Shown here one piece after another: positions 7,344 through 14,940 of a stretch of 15,607 bases of DNA. Numbering within the stretch: position 1 is the stretch's first letter; each line of letters starts with the position of its first letter. The notes under the pieces are model-generated. The model was not told the origin of the DNA and ran no database searches. It worked only from the letters and a program-made list of their open reading frames with translations. Origin of the DNA: Bacteroidota bacterium (GTDB taxonomy: Bacteria > Bacteroidota > Ignavibacteria > Tepidaquicellales > Tepidaquicellaceae); the NCBI GenBank assembly GCA_023429265.1, contig JAEYVS010000095.1, positions 1 to 15,607 of the forward strand, in the 5' to 3' direction. The position numbers and the translations under genes are program-made.

Positions 7344-7361
7344 TCAGGAAAGATTTCCTGA
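7344..7361. promoter_or_regulatory. Candidate operator or leader hairpin: 18-bp inverted repeat
   Basis: TCAGGAAA-GA-TTTCCTGA is a perfect 8-2-8 inverted repeat in the 220-base divergent gap between the FN3 and TPR-like genes, 70 bases before the TPR-like start. The symmetry suits a dimeric regulator. No T run follows, so it is not an intrinsic terminator. Confidence 0.4.
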
Positions 7362-7403
7362 GATGTTTAAATAGTTTTGAATATCTCCCAAATCGTATCA
7401 ATC

Positions 7404-7417
7404 GTTTTAATTAAAAC
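7404..7417. promoter_or_regulatory. 14-bp perfect palindrome before the TPR-like gene
   Basis: GTTTTAATTAAAAC is fully self-complementary and ends 14 bases before the start codon of the TPR-like gene. It could be an operator or a chance A/T-rich palindrome; its simple composition lowers its weight. Confidence 0.25.
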
Positions 7418-7431
7418 CCGTTCAAAACTAA

Positions 7432-8880
7432 ATGGAAAAAAGTAATCTCATTAAGCTTCTGAAGGCTCTTTCCCCGAAAGAGTTTAAGGAGTTCGGCGAG
7501 TACGTATACTCTCCTTTTTTCAATAAAAATGAGAGCATTCGTAAGCTCTATGACTACCTCAAAAAATATTACCCCGAATTTGAAACTGAGAAAGTAAAGA
7601 AAGAGAGGATCCATGATAAGATCTTCACCGGAGTAATATATAACGACGACTTTATGAGGATGCTTATATTTAATATGACCAAGCTCGCTGAAGACTATCT
7701 CGCCTATCTCAGGATGACAACCTCCAACTGGGAAATGAACCGGATGCTGGCATACGAGCTTAACGAAAGAAGTTTGGATAAACCTCTGGAAAAGGTTATA
7801 AAAAAATCTCTCGCTGAACTTGACAAGACTAAACAAAAAAACTCCTCCTGGTATTTCCACAAGTATACAATACAGTATGAGAATGTGGATTTTCTCAGAA
7901 GAAAATATCTAAGCAAATTTGAGAAATTCTTAAAAGAAGCTCCTCTTGATAATATGCACGAGGAGTTTACAGCTTACTATCTTATTACCGTACTCAAAAT
8001 GCAGGTTTTTATTCTTAACACTAAAGTTATCTATAACATCGATAAAGACGTTGCATCTTTTGAAAAAGTAATTGAGACACTGGATAATAAATATCTCGAA
8101 AGAACGCCGCTTATTCAGATTTATTATAATCTGATGATGCTTCTTTATACAAATGAAGAAGAGTATTTCTATAAAACCAAGAAAGACATCCTTGATTACG
8201 AAGCACAGATAACTGATGAGGATATGCTGGAGATACTAATTAACCTTCAAAATTTCTGTTCAAGAAGGATCAGGAAAGGCGAGATACAGTTCACGAGAGA
8301 AGTATTTGACTTATACAAGCTTGAAATTGATAAAAACCTTTACGATCACTACGGATACCTGCACGACATCTTGTACAAGAATATTATTGAGATAGGGATG
8401 CAGATTGAAGAGAATGTTTGGGTCAAAAAGTTTCTTGAGAAACATAAGAAACATCTAAAACCTGATATTCAGGAAGATGCATATCTTTACGGAAAAGCCT
8501 TCGTTGAGTTTTCAGAAGAAAATTATGAGAAAGCACTTGAGCATCTCTCAATGATCCGGCTATATGATGTTCTGTCCAAAATAGAAGTTAAGGAGCTTTC
8601 TGCTAAGATTTACTTTGAGATGAAACTGGAGGATATGCTTTTTTCCCTCACTGATACATTCCGCCACCTTCTTACAAACAGCAAGGTTTTAACCGAAGAT
8701 AGAAAATTGGCCTATGCAAATTTCATTAAATACATTAAAAGGCTCTACAAAATAAGCCTGCATCCTGCTACCGGGGACATTGCTGAGATAAGGCAAATGA
8801 TCAAAAAAGAAGAGAGACTTGAAAACAGACTGTGGCTGAATAAGAAAGTTGAAGAACTGGATAAACGCTCCCGAAGGTAA
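7432..8880 (+). CDS. All-helical TPR-like hypothetical protein
   Basis: The 482-residue protein is soluble, with no signal peptide or membrane segment. It is rich in Lys, Glu, Leu and Tyr and appears helical throughout. The N-terminus (LLKALSPKEFKEFGEYVYSPFFNKNES) resembles hypothetical proteins that I associate with Bacteroidota and relatives, which start with a similar LSxKExxxF...SPxFNKN pattern. I know no experimentally assigned function. Later segments look like degenerate helical repeats: EDAYLYGKAFVEFSEENYEK followed by ALEHLSMIR is close to a TPR unit (about residues 350-378). The tail is strongly basic/acidic (KKEERLENRLWLNKKVEELDKRSRR). It stands alone on the plus strand with palindromes upstream, and its stop lies only 3 bases from the stop of the opposing topoisomerase gene. 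A scaffold role is plausible but unproven. Confidence 0.82.
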   Translation: MEKSNLIKLLKALSPKEFKEFGEYVYSPFFNKNESIRKLYDYLKKYYPEFETEKVKKERIHDKIFTGVIYNDDFMRMLIFNMTKLAEDYLAYLRMTTSNWEMNRMLAYELNERSLDKPLEKVIKKSLAELDKTKQKNSSWYFHKYTIQYENVDFLRRKYLSKFEKFLKEAPLDNMHEEFTAYYLITVLKMQVFILNTKVIYNIDKDVASFEKVIETLDNKYLERTPLIQIYYNLMMLLYTNEEEYFYKTKKDILDYEAQITDEDMLEILINLQNFCSRRIRKGEIQFTREVFDLYKLEIDKNLYDHYGYLHDILYKNIIEIGMQIEENVWVKKFLEKHKKHLKPDIQEDAYLYGKAFVEFSEENYEKALEHLSMIRLYDVLSKIEVKELSAKIYFEMKLEDMLFSLTDTFRHLLTNSKVLTEDRKLAYANFIKYIKRLYKISLHPATGDIAEIRQMIKKEERLENRLWLNKKVEELDKRSRR

Positions 8881-8883
8881 ATA

Positions 8884-9924
8884 CTATACACCACGCAGTA
8901 TTCTGAGTACCGCTGATTCATTGGGATCAAGACCCTTTAAAGTTTTTCCACTTGTGCCCGACAATGATCCTTCCTCAAAAGCTTTGAGTATCTCCGGATG
9001 TATGTAGTACTTCCTGCAGATGGCTACCGTATTATTAAGCTTTTCCGCCACAGCTTTTACACAATCAACAACACTTTTTTTTCTTTCTCTGTCGGTTTTA
9101 CACTCTGCACAATCTTTTAAAATCACATAGGCATTTACCGTACCTGCCCAGGTCCGGAAATCCTTCGCGGTAAAATTCTCGCCGGTTATTTCCTTTAGAT
9201 AATTATTTACATCGTGCGAATGTATCTCTATGTGATCACCATTTTCATCATAATACTGAAACAGATGGTACCCGGGTATCTCCCTGCATTCTTTAACAAG
9301 ATTGGCAAGCTCCTTATCTTCCAGAGTTATGTCGCTTTCCTTTCCGGATTTTGCTTTGAATTTAAACTCAACAGCACCATTTTCAAAACTCACGTGTTTG
9401 TCTCTTAATGTTGTCAGTCCGTAAGTACCATTTGTTTTCTCATATTCCCTGTTCCCAACCCTAATGAAAACTTTGTCCATAACCGAGACCACCACTGCTA
9501 ATGCCTTCTCTTTCGGCATGCCTCTGAGCTTTAAATTCTTTTTATTCGCTTCCCTTACTTTTGAGAGGCTCTTCCCAAACATATAAAGCCTTCCAAATTT
9601 GGTATCATTTCTTGCTGCTGCCCAGTCAGGATGATATTTGTACTGCTTCCGTCCCCTCGCATCAAAACCAACTGCTTGCAGATGACTTTTCGATGAGACT
9701 GCTATTCTTACATCTTTCCACGCAGGCGGGATAACAAGTGATTTTATTCTTTGCAATGTGGATTCTTCTTTGATTCTCCTGCCTGATGATGACTCATAAT
9801 AAAAGCCCTTCCCGTTTTTAATTCGCTTTATTCCATTATTGATATCGACCGAATATTTTAGACCTGCTTCTTTCGCCATTGCTTCGGGGTTATCAATAGT
9901 ATTTTCTCCCTTCAATTCTGACAT
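8884..9924 (-). CDS. DNA topoisomerase IB (poxvirus/bacterial type)
   Basis: Type IB topoisomerases relax supercoils by nicking one strand through a 3'-phosphotyrosine bond. The 346-residue length fits the bacterial family. Visible are IPPAWKDVRI (65-74) and the DNA-binding HLQAVGFDARGRKQYKYHPDW (81-101, in two parts around Gly91). The catalytic-core signature NREYEKTNGTYGLTTLRDKH (158-177) follows. KDFRTWAGT (254-262) holds catalytic Arg257, and CRKYYIHP (303-310) holds the attacking Tyr307. All catalytic positions appear intact. It is the last gene of the SDR-YihY-Top1B unit, 3 bases after the YihY stop. Bacterial Top1B genes are often in accessory stress loci, so a role in stress or DNA repair rather than core replication is likely (inference). 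Confidence 0.95.
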   Translation of the reverse strand: MSELKGENTIDNPEAMAKEAGLKYSVDINNGIKRIKNGKGFYYESSSGRRIKEESTLQRIKSLVIPPAWKDVRIAVSSKSHLQAVGFDARGRKQYKYHPDWAAARNDTKFGRLYMFGKSLSKVREANKKNLKLRGMPKEKALAVVVSVMDKVFIRVGNREYEKTNGTYGLTTLRDKHVSFENGAVEFKFKAKSGKESDITLEDKELANLVKECREIPGYHLFQYYDENGDHIEIHSHDVNNYLKEITGENFTAKDFRTWAGTVNAYVILKDCAECKTDRERKKSVVDCVKAVAEKLNNTVAICRKYYIHPEILKAFEEGSLSGTSGKTLKGLDPNESAVLRILRGV

Positions 9925-9927
9925 CGC

Positions 9928-10893
9928 TTATTCTTGATATTTTTGTTTCTTATTTTTCTTCACTTCGTTTTTTATCAGCTGTGATACTTTTGGTACGATA
10001 ATGCCATCTTCATCAGCTCTTAAAGGCGCATCACTGTATTTCCTTCTGTAAACTTGTGTAAATTCTGCTCCAAAAAATAAAATGAGGGAAGAATAATTGA
10101 GCCATATCATAAACACCACCAACGAACCCGCCGCTCCAAATGTTGAGCTGTAGGAGCTATTTCCGAGATAAAGACCAATCAAGTATTTACCAATGCTAAA
10201 TAAAATAGAGGTAATTACTGCCCCCATCCATACGTATTTCCACCTAATTACTGCATCGGGAAGGTAACGAAAGATTAATGCGAATAAAACCGTAATGATA
10301 ATTACAGAAGCAATAAAATTGCTTACTTCCATAAAAGGAAGGAACGACGGGTAGTTGTCTCCTATCATACTACCTAAACCGGACAATACTGAACTTACCA
10401 CCAGCGATACCAGCAATAGAAAACATATTGTGAGTACCATTGAAAAAGCACCGACCCTCGTCTTAATTAAATTCTTTATTGGCTGCCCGGGTTTGGGTTC
10501 TATCCCCCAAATGATATTTAGGGATTCCTTCATTTCGACAAATACTCCCACCGAGCCAAGAAAGATAATAACAAGGCTGATAATTGTTGTAAATATGCCT
10601 GTAAATTCCTGTGATGAATTTTGCAGAAGGGACTGCACTACTTCTGCCCCGCTTTGACCGATTAGATTTTGAAGCTCAATGACTATCTGCCCTCTTGCCG
10701 CCTCTTCACCAAAAAGAAATCCGGCAACAGAAATGGCAATTAATAGTAATGGCGATAGTGAAAGTAAAGTATAATAAGAAAGTGCTGCAGACATCTTGTA
10801 AACTTTATCATCAAGCAATTCATTGTATGTCTCAGCTATCAGAGAACCTAATTCTTTTATCTTGTTCCAGGTAAGTTTCCAGGTGATTTTCAT
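9928..10893 (-). CDS. YihY/BrkB-family inner-membrane protein
   Basis: The 321-residue protein has six apparent membrane helices (about 44-62, 100-120, 148-172, 190-210, 220-243, 252-276). It carries the family signatures KMSAALSYYTLLSLSPLLL (33-51) and TFGAAGSLVVFMIWLNYSSL (251-270), followed by ILFFGAEFTQVY. The C-terminal tail (about 285-321) is cytoplasmic-looking and highly basic (KNEVKKNKKQKYQE). The family was once thought to be ribonuclease BN; that activity is now assigned elsewhere, and the true function of YihY proteins is unsettled, with transport or virulence/stress roles proposed. Gaps of 3 bases on both sides bind it into one transcript with the SDR and topoisomerase IB genes. 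Confidence 0.93.
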   Translation of the reverse strand: MKITWKLTWNKIKELGSLIAETYNELLDDKVYKMSAALSYYTLLSLSPLLLIAISVAGFLFGEEAARGQIVIELQNLIGQSGAEVVQSLLQNSSQEFTGIFTTIISLVIIFLGSVGVFVEMKESLNIIWGIEPKPGQPIKNLIKTRVGAFSMVLTICFLLLVSLVVSSVLSGLGSMIGDNYPSFLPFMEVSNFIASVIIITVLFALIFRYLPDAVIRWKYVWMGAVITSILFSIGKYLIGLYLGNSSYSSTFGAAGSLVVFMIWLNYSSLILFFGAEFTQVYRRKYSDAPLRADEDGIIVPKVSQLIKNEVKKNKKQKYQE

Positions 10894-10896
10894 AGC

Positions 10897-11808
10897 TTAC
10901 CCGTTTATTATTTCACCGCCATTTGGGTGGAGAACCTGGCCTGTCATATAAGATGAATCATCCGAAGCGAGAAATATGTATGAGGGTGCAATTTCTTCCG
11001 GCTGGCCTGGTCTGCCCATCGGGGTGTCTTCCCCAAATTCATCCACTTTCTTTTCATCAAATGAAGAAGGTATGAGTGGCGTCCATATGGGACCCGGAGC
11101 CACGGCATTAACACGAATACCTCTCTTGACAAGGTTACCGGCAAGTGAGCGTGTAAATCCCACTATCGCCCCTTTGGTGGAAGCATAGTCCACTAAATAT
11201 GGACTGCCGCGATATGCCGTTACGGATGTGGTATTTATTATGACACCGCCCTCCTTCAGATATTTTAATGCAGCCCTGGTAAAATAAAAATATGAATATA
11301 TGTTTGTTAGAAATGTTTCCTTTAACTGCTGAGAGCTTATGTCTTCGAACTTTTTTTGGGGGTACTGCACAGCAGCATTATTGATCAATATATCGAGACG
11401 TTTAAAAGTCTGCATTGTCTTATCAACAGCATCTCTGCAAAACTCTTCTTTCTTAATGTCTCCCGGTATCAAAACACATTGAACACCTTCGTTTTCTACC
11501 AGTTTTTTAGTCTTTTTAGCATCTTCGTGTTCGTCTTTATACACGATTGCGACGCTCGAACCTTCGCGTGCCAACAAAATACTCACTGCTCTTCCAATCC
11601 CGCTGTCTCCACCGGTTATGAGAGCAGCTTTTCCTTCTAACTTTGCTGAGCCTTTATACGACTTGTCATCATATTCCGGTTTAGGTTTCATCTTTTCTTC
11701 CTCACCGGGTTGCTTTGCCTGGTGCTGAGGAGGTATATCATTATTTCTTTTACCAGGGTTCGATTTTTTGTTCTTACTTTGTGAAGCGGACATAACTTTC
11801 CCTCTCAT
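10897..11808 (-). CDS. SDR-family oxidoreductase, general-stress type
   Basis: This is a classical short-chain dehydrogenase with a Rossmann fold. TGGDSGIGRA (65-74) binds NAD(P), NNAA (143-146) stabilises the sheet, and Ser195, Tyr208 and Lys212 (YxxxK within DYASTKG) form the catalytic set. RVNAVAPGPIWTPL and the closing MTGQVLHPNGGEI are typical of the subgroup that includes Bacillus YdaD/YhxC-type general-stress proteins. The N-terminal extension (about 55 residues, Lys/Pro/Gln-rich, with PPQHQAKQPGEEE) also fits that subgroup. The substrate cannot be read from sequence. I give the outermost ATG, but the sixth residue is also Met and is preceded by the purine-rich AGAGGGA, so the true start may be at 11793. 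It is first in the unit with YihY and Top1B (3-base gap). Confidence 0.94.
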   Translation of the reverse strand: MRGKVMSASQSKNKKSNPGKRNNDIPPQHQAKQPGEEEKMKPKPEYDDKSYKGSAKLEGKAALITGGDSGIGRAVSILLAREGSSVAIVYKDEHEDAKKTKKLVENEGVQCVLIPGDIKKEEFCRDAVDKTMQTFKRLDILINNAAVQYPQKKFEDISSQQLKETFLTNIYSYFYFTRAALKYLKEGGVIINTTSVTAYRGSPYLVDYASTKGAIVGFTRSLAGNLVKRGIRVNAVAPGPIWTPLIPSSFDEKKVDEFGEDTPMGRPGQPEEIAPSYIFLASDDSSYMTGQVLHPNGGEIING

Positions 11809-11825
11809 TTCATTAAATATAATTG

Positions 11826-11853
11826 TCTATACAATATTTGTACCGCTTGTAAA
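11826..11853 (-). promoter_or_regulatory. Possible promoter of the SDR-YihY-Top1B operon
   Basis: On the minus strand, TTTACA and TATAGA are separated by 16 bases, resembling -35 and -10 elements, with the SDR start shortly downstream. A TACAA-TAT-TTGTA inverted repeat (11830-11842) lies inside the spacer and could be an operator. Transcription would begin only about 10 bases before the first ATG, which favours the second ATG. This is weak evidence, since FCB-group promoters often depart from this consensus. Confidence 0.3.
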
Positions 11854-11924
11854 GTATTGATATTAATTGAAATAAAATTGTACTTTAGAATGAAGTGGGG
11901 CATTAACGAGACTTACAGAGGGAC

Positions 11925-12275
11925 TTAATTGGCAAGTTTTTCACGGTCCGATTTTTTCAATCCGGCAGCAATGATACCATAAGAAAGATCCACCAGTTCT
12001 TTAACGAGTTTATCCGATACTTTACCATGGCAGGTGATGGTATTCCAGTTGGTTTTATTCATATGATAGCCGGGAATAATTTCTTCGTATTCTTCACGAA
12101 GTTCAATAGCGCGTTCGGGATCGCACCGAAGTGTAACTGCCATTGGGATTTCAAAGTTTGCCAGGGCAAACATTTTACCCATTACCTTATACACTATCAC
12201 ACTGTCACCGAATGGCTGGCTTTCCGTGGTGCCTTTTTTTGCAAGGCAGTATTTTCTAAAATTGTCGAGGTCCAT
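11925..12275 (-). CDS. MmcQ/YjbR family protein
   Basis: The 116-residue protein matches the small MmcQ/YjbR family, whose fold (double-wing, CyaY-like) has been linked to DNA binding without a firmly established role. The typical order is visible: an N-terminal helix with CLAKKGTTESQPFGDSVIVYKV, a strand pair MGKMFALANF, then VTLRCDPERAIELREEYEEI. The signature PGYHMNKTNWNTI follows, ahead of a closing helix (LVKELVDLSYGIIAAGL). The length is normal. Its ATG shares the A of the LOG gene stop (TGATG), so translation is probably coupled. There is no Shine-Dalgarno. Family assignment is strong; function is not known. Confidence 0.92.
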   Translation of the reverse strand: MDLDNFRKYCLAKKGTTESQPFGDSVIVYKVMGKMFALANFEIPMAVTLRCDPERAIELREEYEEIIPGYHMNKTNWNTITCHGKVSDKLVKELVDLSYGIIAAGLKKSDREKLAN

Positions 12276-12856
12276 CAGGTTTTTTCTTCGATATCCGGAT
12301 CAGTATGATTTTCTGTGTATCGAGCCTGCATTTTTACCAGAAGTTGACCGGGGTCATCATCAATAAGAATGAGGTCTCTATCCTCTTTCCTTAAAAAACC
12401 TTTTTCTACCGAATGGTCGAGAAACTTTATCATCCCGTCATAATAACCGCCGGTATTTAAAACTCCAATAGGTTTATTGTGCAATCTCAGCTGCTCCCAG
12501 GTCCATACCTCGAAAAATTCCTCCAATGTCCCGAGACCTCCGGGCAGAACTATAAAGCCATTCGAAAGTTCGGACATCATTGCTTTTCTTTCGTGCATCG
12601 ACTGCACCAATATCAACTTTGTAATTTCCAGGTCGGCGTGCTCTCTGCGCATGAGAAATTCCGGCATTATCCCGGTCACCTTCCCGCCGCCTTCCATCAT
12701 AGCTCCCGCTATTACTCCCATTAAGCCAACATTACCGCCGCCATAAACAAGCTCTATATTTTCTTTAAGGAAAAGCTCAGCAAGTTTTTTCGTCTCCTCT
12801 GCAAACTCATTATCACTGCCGGGACTTGAGCCGCAGAATACACAAATCGATTTCAT
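12275..12856 (-). CDS. LOG-family cytokinin riboside 5'-monophosphate phosphoribohydrolase-like protein
   Basis: LOG proteins hydrolyse nucleoside 5'-monophosphates to base and ribose 5-phosphate. Plant members release cytokinins, and bacterial members (TIGR00730 type) may act on AMP or modified nucleotides. The 193-residue protein shows FCGSSPGSD (7-15), YGGGNVGLMG (38-47), MHERK (87-91) and the hallmark PGGLGTLEE (105-113), with Arg90 and Glu112/113 at active-site positions. It then runs into the family's WTWEQLRLHNKPIGVLN. I chose the ATG that overlaps the antiporter stop as TGATG; a TTG one codon earlier is also possible but less likely. The same overlap recurs at its own end with the MmcQ/YjbR gene. 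The physiological substrate is unknown. Confidence 0.94.
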   Translation of the reverse strand: MKSICVFCGSSPGSDNEFAEETKKLAELFLKENIELVYGGGNVGLMGVIAGAMMEGGGKVTGIMPEFLMRREHADLEITKLILVQSMHERKAMMSELSNGFIVLPGGLGTLEEFFEVWTWEQLRLHNKPIGVLNTGGYYDGMIKFLDHSVEKGFLRKEDRDLILIDDDPGQLLVKMQARYTENHTDPDIEEKT

Positions 12857-14847
12857 CAATGCCCTTCCATAAAGTTTTTAAAGTTAATAATGGTATTAGG
12901 CTCGCCAAAGAGATATAGAATATCATTCTCTTTCATCTCAGTTTCAGCCGGGGGATTATTTATTATCTCCCGCTCTCTCTTGATCGCTAATAACGTAATA
13001 CCAAACTTTTTCCTCAGGTCCAGGTCTTTCAGGCTTTTTCCGGTAATACTGCACCGGGGAGGAACCTTCAGATTAGCAAGATTGACCTCGGAAAGGCTTG
13101 AATCGAAGGTATCACTAAAACCTGCTCTTGGAGATATCGACCTCAGCATTTCATATCCATCTGCGCGAATTACATTAATTAGCTTCTCAACTTCATTCTC
13201 AGGTATCATATATATCGAAAGTACTTTTGCGAACATTTCAATTGACGTTTCGAATTCCTCTGAAATAACTGTATTTGCTCCAAGGTTCAGAAGCTCTTCA
13301 ATTTCTTTGATATATCTCGTTCTGACTATTACATGGGTATTTGGTGAAAGCGTATTAATATTTGCAACGACTCTCCTTGTAGCTATCGGATCTGATATCC
13401 CCACCACAACAGCTTTGGCATTCCTGATACTCAGAGCTTCCAGTACTTCCATATTAACACCATCACCATAGAATATGGGTTCCCCTTTTTCCTTTTCCTT
13501 ATTGATCGTATCGGCATTAAGGTCCAGGATAACATAAGGAATAAGAGCGTATCTTGCTGCCTTCACTACATTTCTTCCATTAAGCCCGTAACCGATAACA
13601 ACAAGATGGTTTTTGTATTGAACCTTTTTTTGATCTTCCAGGGAGTTCTTGCTTCCCGAAATAAATTTCTCCCAACGCTGCGCAAGATTTGAAGAAGCAA
13701 GTGGGACAGCAAATCTTTGACTAAGTCTGAATAAAAACGGGATTGTTGCCATAGTAATGATCACAAGAGCAAGAAAATACTGGTTCATTTCATCACTCAT
13801 AATATTGTAAGACATTCCAACCACTGAAAGTATGAAAGCAAATTCCCCAACCTGGCTTAGAGGCACCGATGTCAACAAAACAACACGTAAAGACAGCTTT
13901 AGACTCATTGTAGAAATAACTAATATAATGGTCTTTAAAATAATTACTGCGACAGCAAGTAGTATAATGACAAGAATATTATCTATAAGAAAACCTAAAT
14001 CAAGCATCATTCCAACTGATACAAAAAAGAAGCTTTCAAATATTACTTTAAAGGGAACGATATTTCCTACAGCTTGATTGCTATACTCTGACTCCGAGAT
14101 AATCACACCGGCAAGAAAAGCTCCTAAGGCAAGAGAGAGACCCATCAACCCTGTTCCCCAGGCAATAGCAAAACATATCACTAAAATGGTAAGTAAAAAC
14201 AGTTCTTTACTAAGTGACTTAGCTACCTGGTATAATAATTTAGGCATTACAAATTTAGCGAGTAGATATACTGCGACAATTATAAGGACTCCTTTTATAG
14301 CGAGCAGCAGAAATTCCGTACCCAAAGCAATTGACGTACCTGCCAGCAAAGGAATAAACAGCATCATAGGGACAGAAAATAGATCCTGGAAAATCGAGAT
14401 AGCCAATCCTGTTTTTGCCTGAAGGCTATCAACCTGTCCGAACTCTTCCATAACCTTCAATAGTATAACGGTACTGCTCATTGAAACCATAAAGCCAAGA
14501 AAAATAGCCTGTCCCATTTCAATCCCAAATGAATATGTGATCAAAAAAACCGCAAGAACGGTTAATCCGACCTGCAGGGGACCCCCAATAAAAACAGCTT
14601 TTTTAAGTCCCATCATCTCCTTTACGGAGAAATCTAATCCAATAGTAAACAATAACAATACTACACCGATTTGTGATAGTACATTAACACTGTCAGCTTC
14701 AATAAGACCAAGAGCCGTTGGTCCGGCAATAATCCCTGTTAATAGAAAACCCAGGAGGGTAGGAAGATTAAGTTTATTAAATATAAATAAGACTAATGCT
14801 GATAGAGCAAGAATAATTATAATTTCGGATAATAAGGTTGGGATCAT
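12856..14847 (-). CDS. Kef-type CPA2 monovalent cation:proton antiporter with RCK domains
   Basis: The 663-residue inner-membrane protein begins with about 12-13 hydrophobic helices (to about 380) of the CPA2 Na+/H+ exchanger fold. LPTLLGFLLTGIIAGP is near the start, LLLFTIGLDF is at 63-72, and FQDLFSVP holds the conserved Asp155 of the transport site. A RCK_N (TrkA-N) Rossmann domain follows (about 412-530) with HLVVIGYGLNGRNV (GxGxxG at 419-424) and an acidic DLN turn after it, which suggests NAD(H) control. A RCK_C (TrkA-C) domain closes the protein (about 580-663, with ITGKSLKDLDLRKKFG). It probably exchanges K+ or Na+ for protons in pH, osmotic or electrophile stress. Classical E. coli KefB/KefC lack the RCK_C part, so I give no symbol. 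It leads the unit with the LOG and MmcQ/YjbR genes. Confidence 0.94.
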   Translation of the reverse strand: MIPTLLSEIIIILALSALVLFIFNKLNLPTLLGFLLTGIIAGPTALGLIEADSVNVLSQIGVVLLLFTIGLDFSVKEMMGLKKAVFIGGPLQVGLTVLAVFLITYSFGIEMGQAIFLGFMVSMSSTVILLKVMEEFGQVDSLQAKTGLAISIFQDLFSVPMMLFIPLLAGTSIALGTEFLLLAIKGVLIIVAVYLLAKFVMPKLLYQVAKSLSKELFLLTILVICFAIAWGTGLMGLSLALGAFLAGVIISESEYSNQAVGNIVPFKVIFESFFFVSVGMMLDLGFLIDNILVIILLAVAVIILKTIILVISTMSLKLSLRVVLLTSVPLSQVGEFAFILSVVGMSYNIMSDEMNQYFLALVIITMATIPFLFRLSQRFAVPLASSNLAQRWEKFISGSKNSLEDQKKVQYKNHLVVIGYGLNGRNVVKAARYALIPYVILDLNADTINKEKEKGEPIFYGDGVNMEVLEALSIRNAKAVVVGISDPIATRRVVANINTLSPNTHVIVRTRYIKEIEELLNLGANTVISEEFETSIEMFAKVLSIYMIPENEVEKLINVIRADGYEMLRSISPRAGFSDTFDSSLSEVNLANLKVPPRCSITGKSLKDLDLRKKFGITLLAIKREREIINNPPAETEMKENDILYLFGEPNTIINFKNFMEGH

Positions 14848-14914
14848 TTATGTTGAAAATAGATTTTACTCAGGAGTAATATTACAATATAAACTCAAAT
14901 TTATTTTCAATAAA

Positions 14915-14934
14915 TGTCAAAAACTGTCAAAACG
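14915..14934 (-). promoter_or_regulatory. Tandem TTGACA elements upstream of the antiporter gene
   Basis: On the minus strand two TTGACA hexamers lie one helical turn apart (10-base direct repeat, TGTCAAAA on the plus strand), about 70-85 bases before the antiporter start. Each matches a -35 element, but no clear -10 sits at 16-18 bases. They could instead be paired half-sites for an activator. Confidence 0.3.
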
Positions 14935-14940
14935 ATTAAA

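Noticed and set aside
7411..7860. A 149-codon open frame on the minus strand with hydrophobic stretches
   Set aside because: It is antisense to the start of the TPR-like gene. The hydrophobicity comes from reading Lys/Glu codons in reverse.
12857..12859. TTG start for the LOG-family gene
   Set aside because: An ATG immediately follows and forms a TGATG overlap with the antiporter stop, the same arrangement as at the next junction, so ATG is the better start.
12890..13471. A 193-codon open frame on the plus strand
   Set aside because: It lies wholly antisense to the RCK part of the antiporter gene, shows a Ser/Thr/Ile-rich shadow composition, and has no recognisable motif.
10897..14847. A genomic island or recent transfer
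   Set aside because: I see no integrase, transposase, tRNA, flanking direct repeats or clear change in composition.
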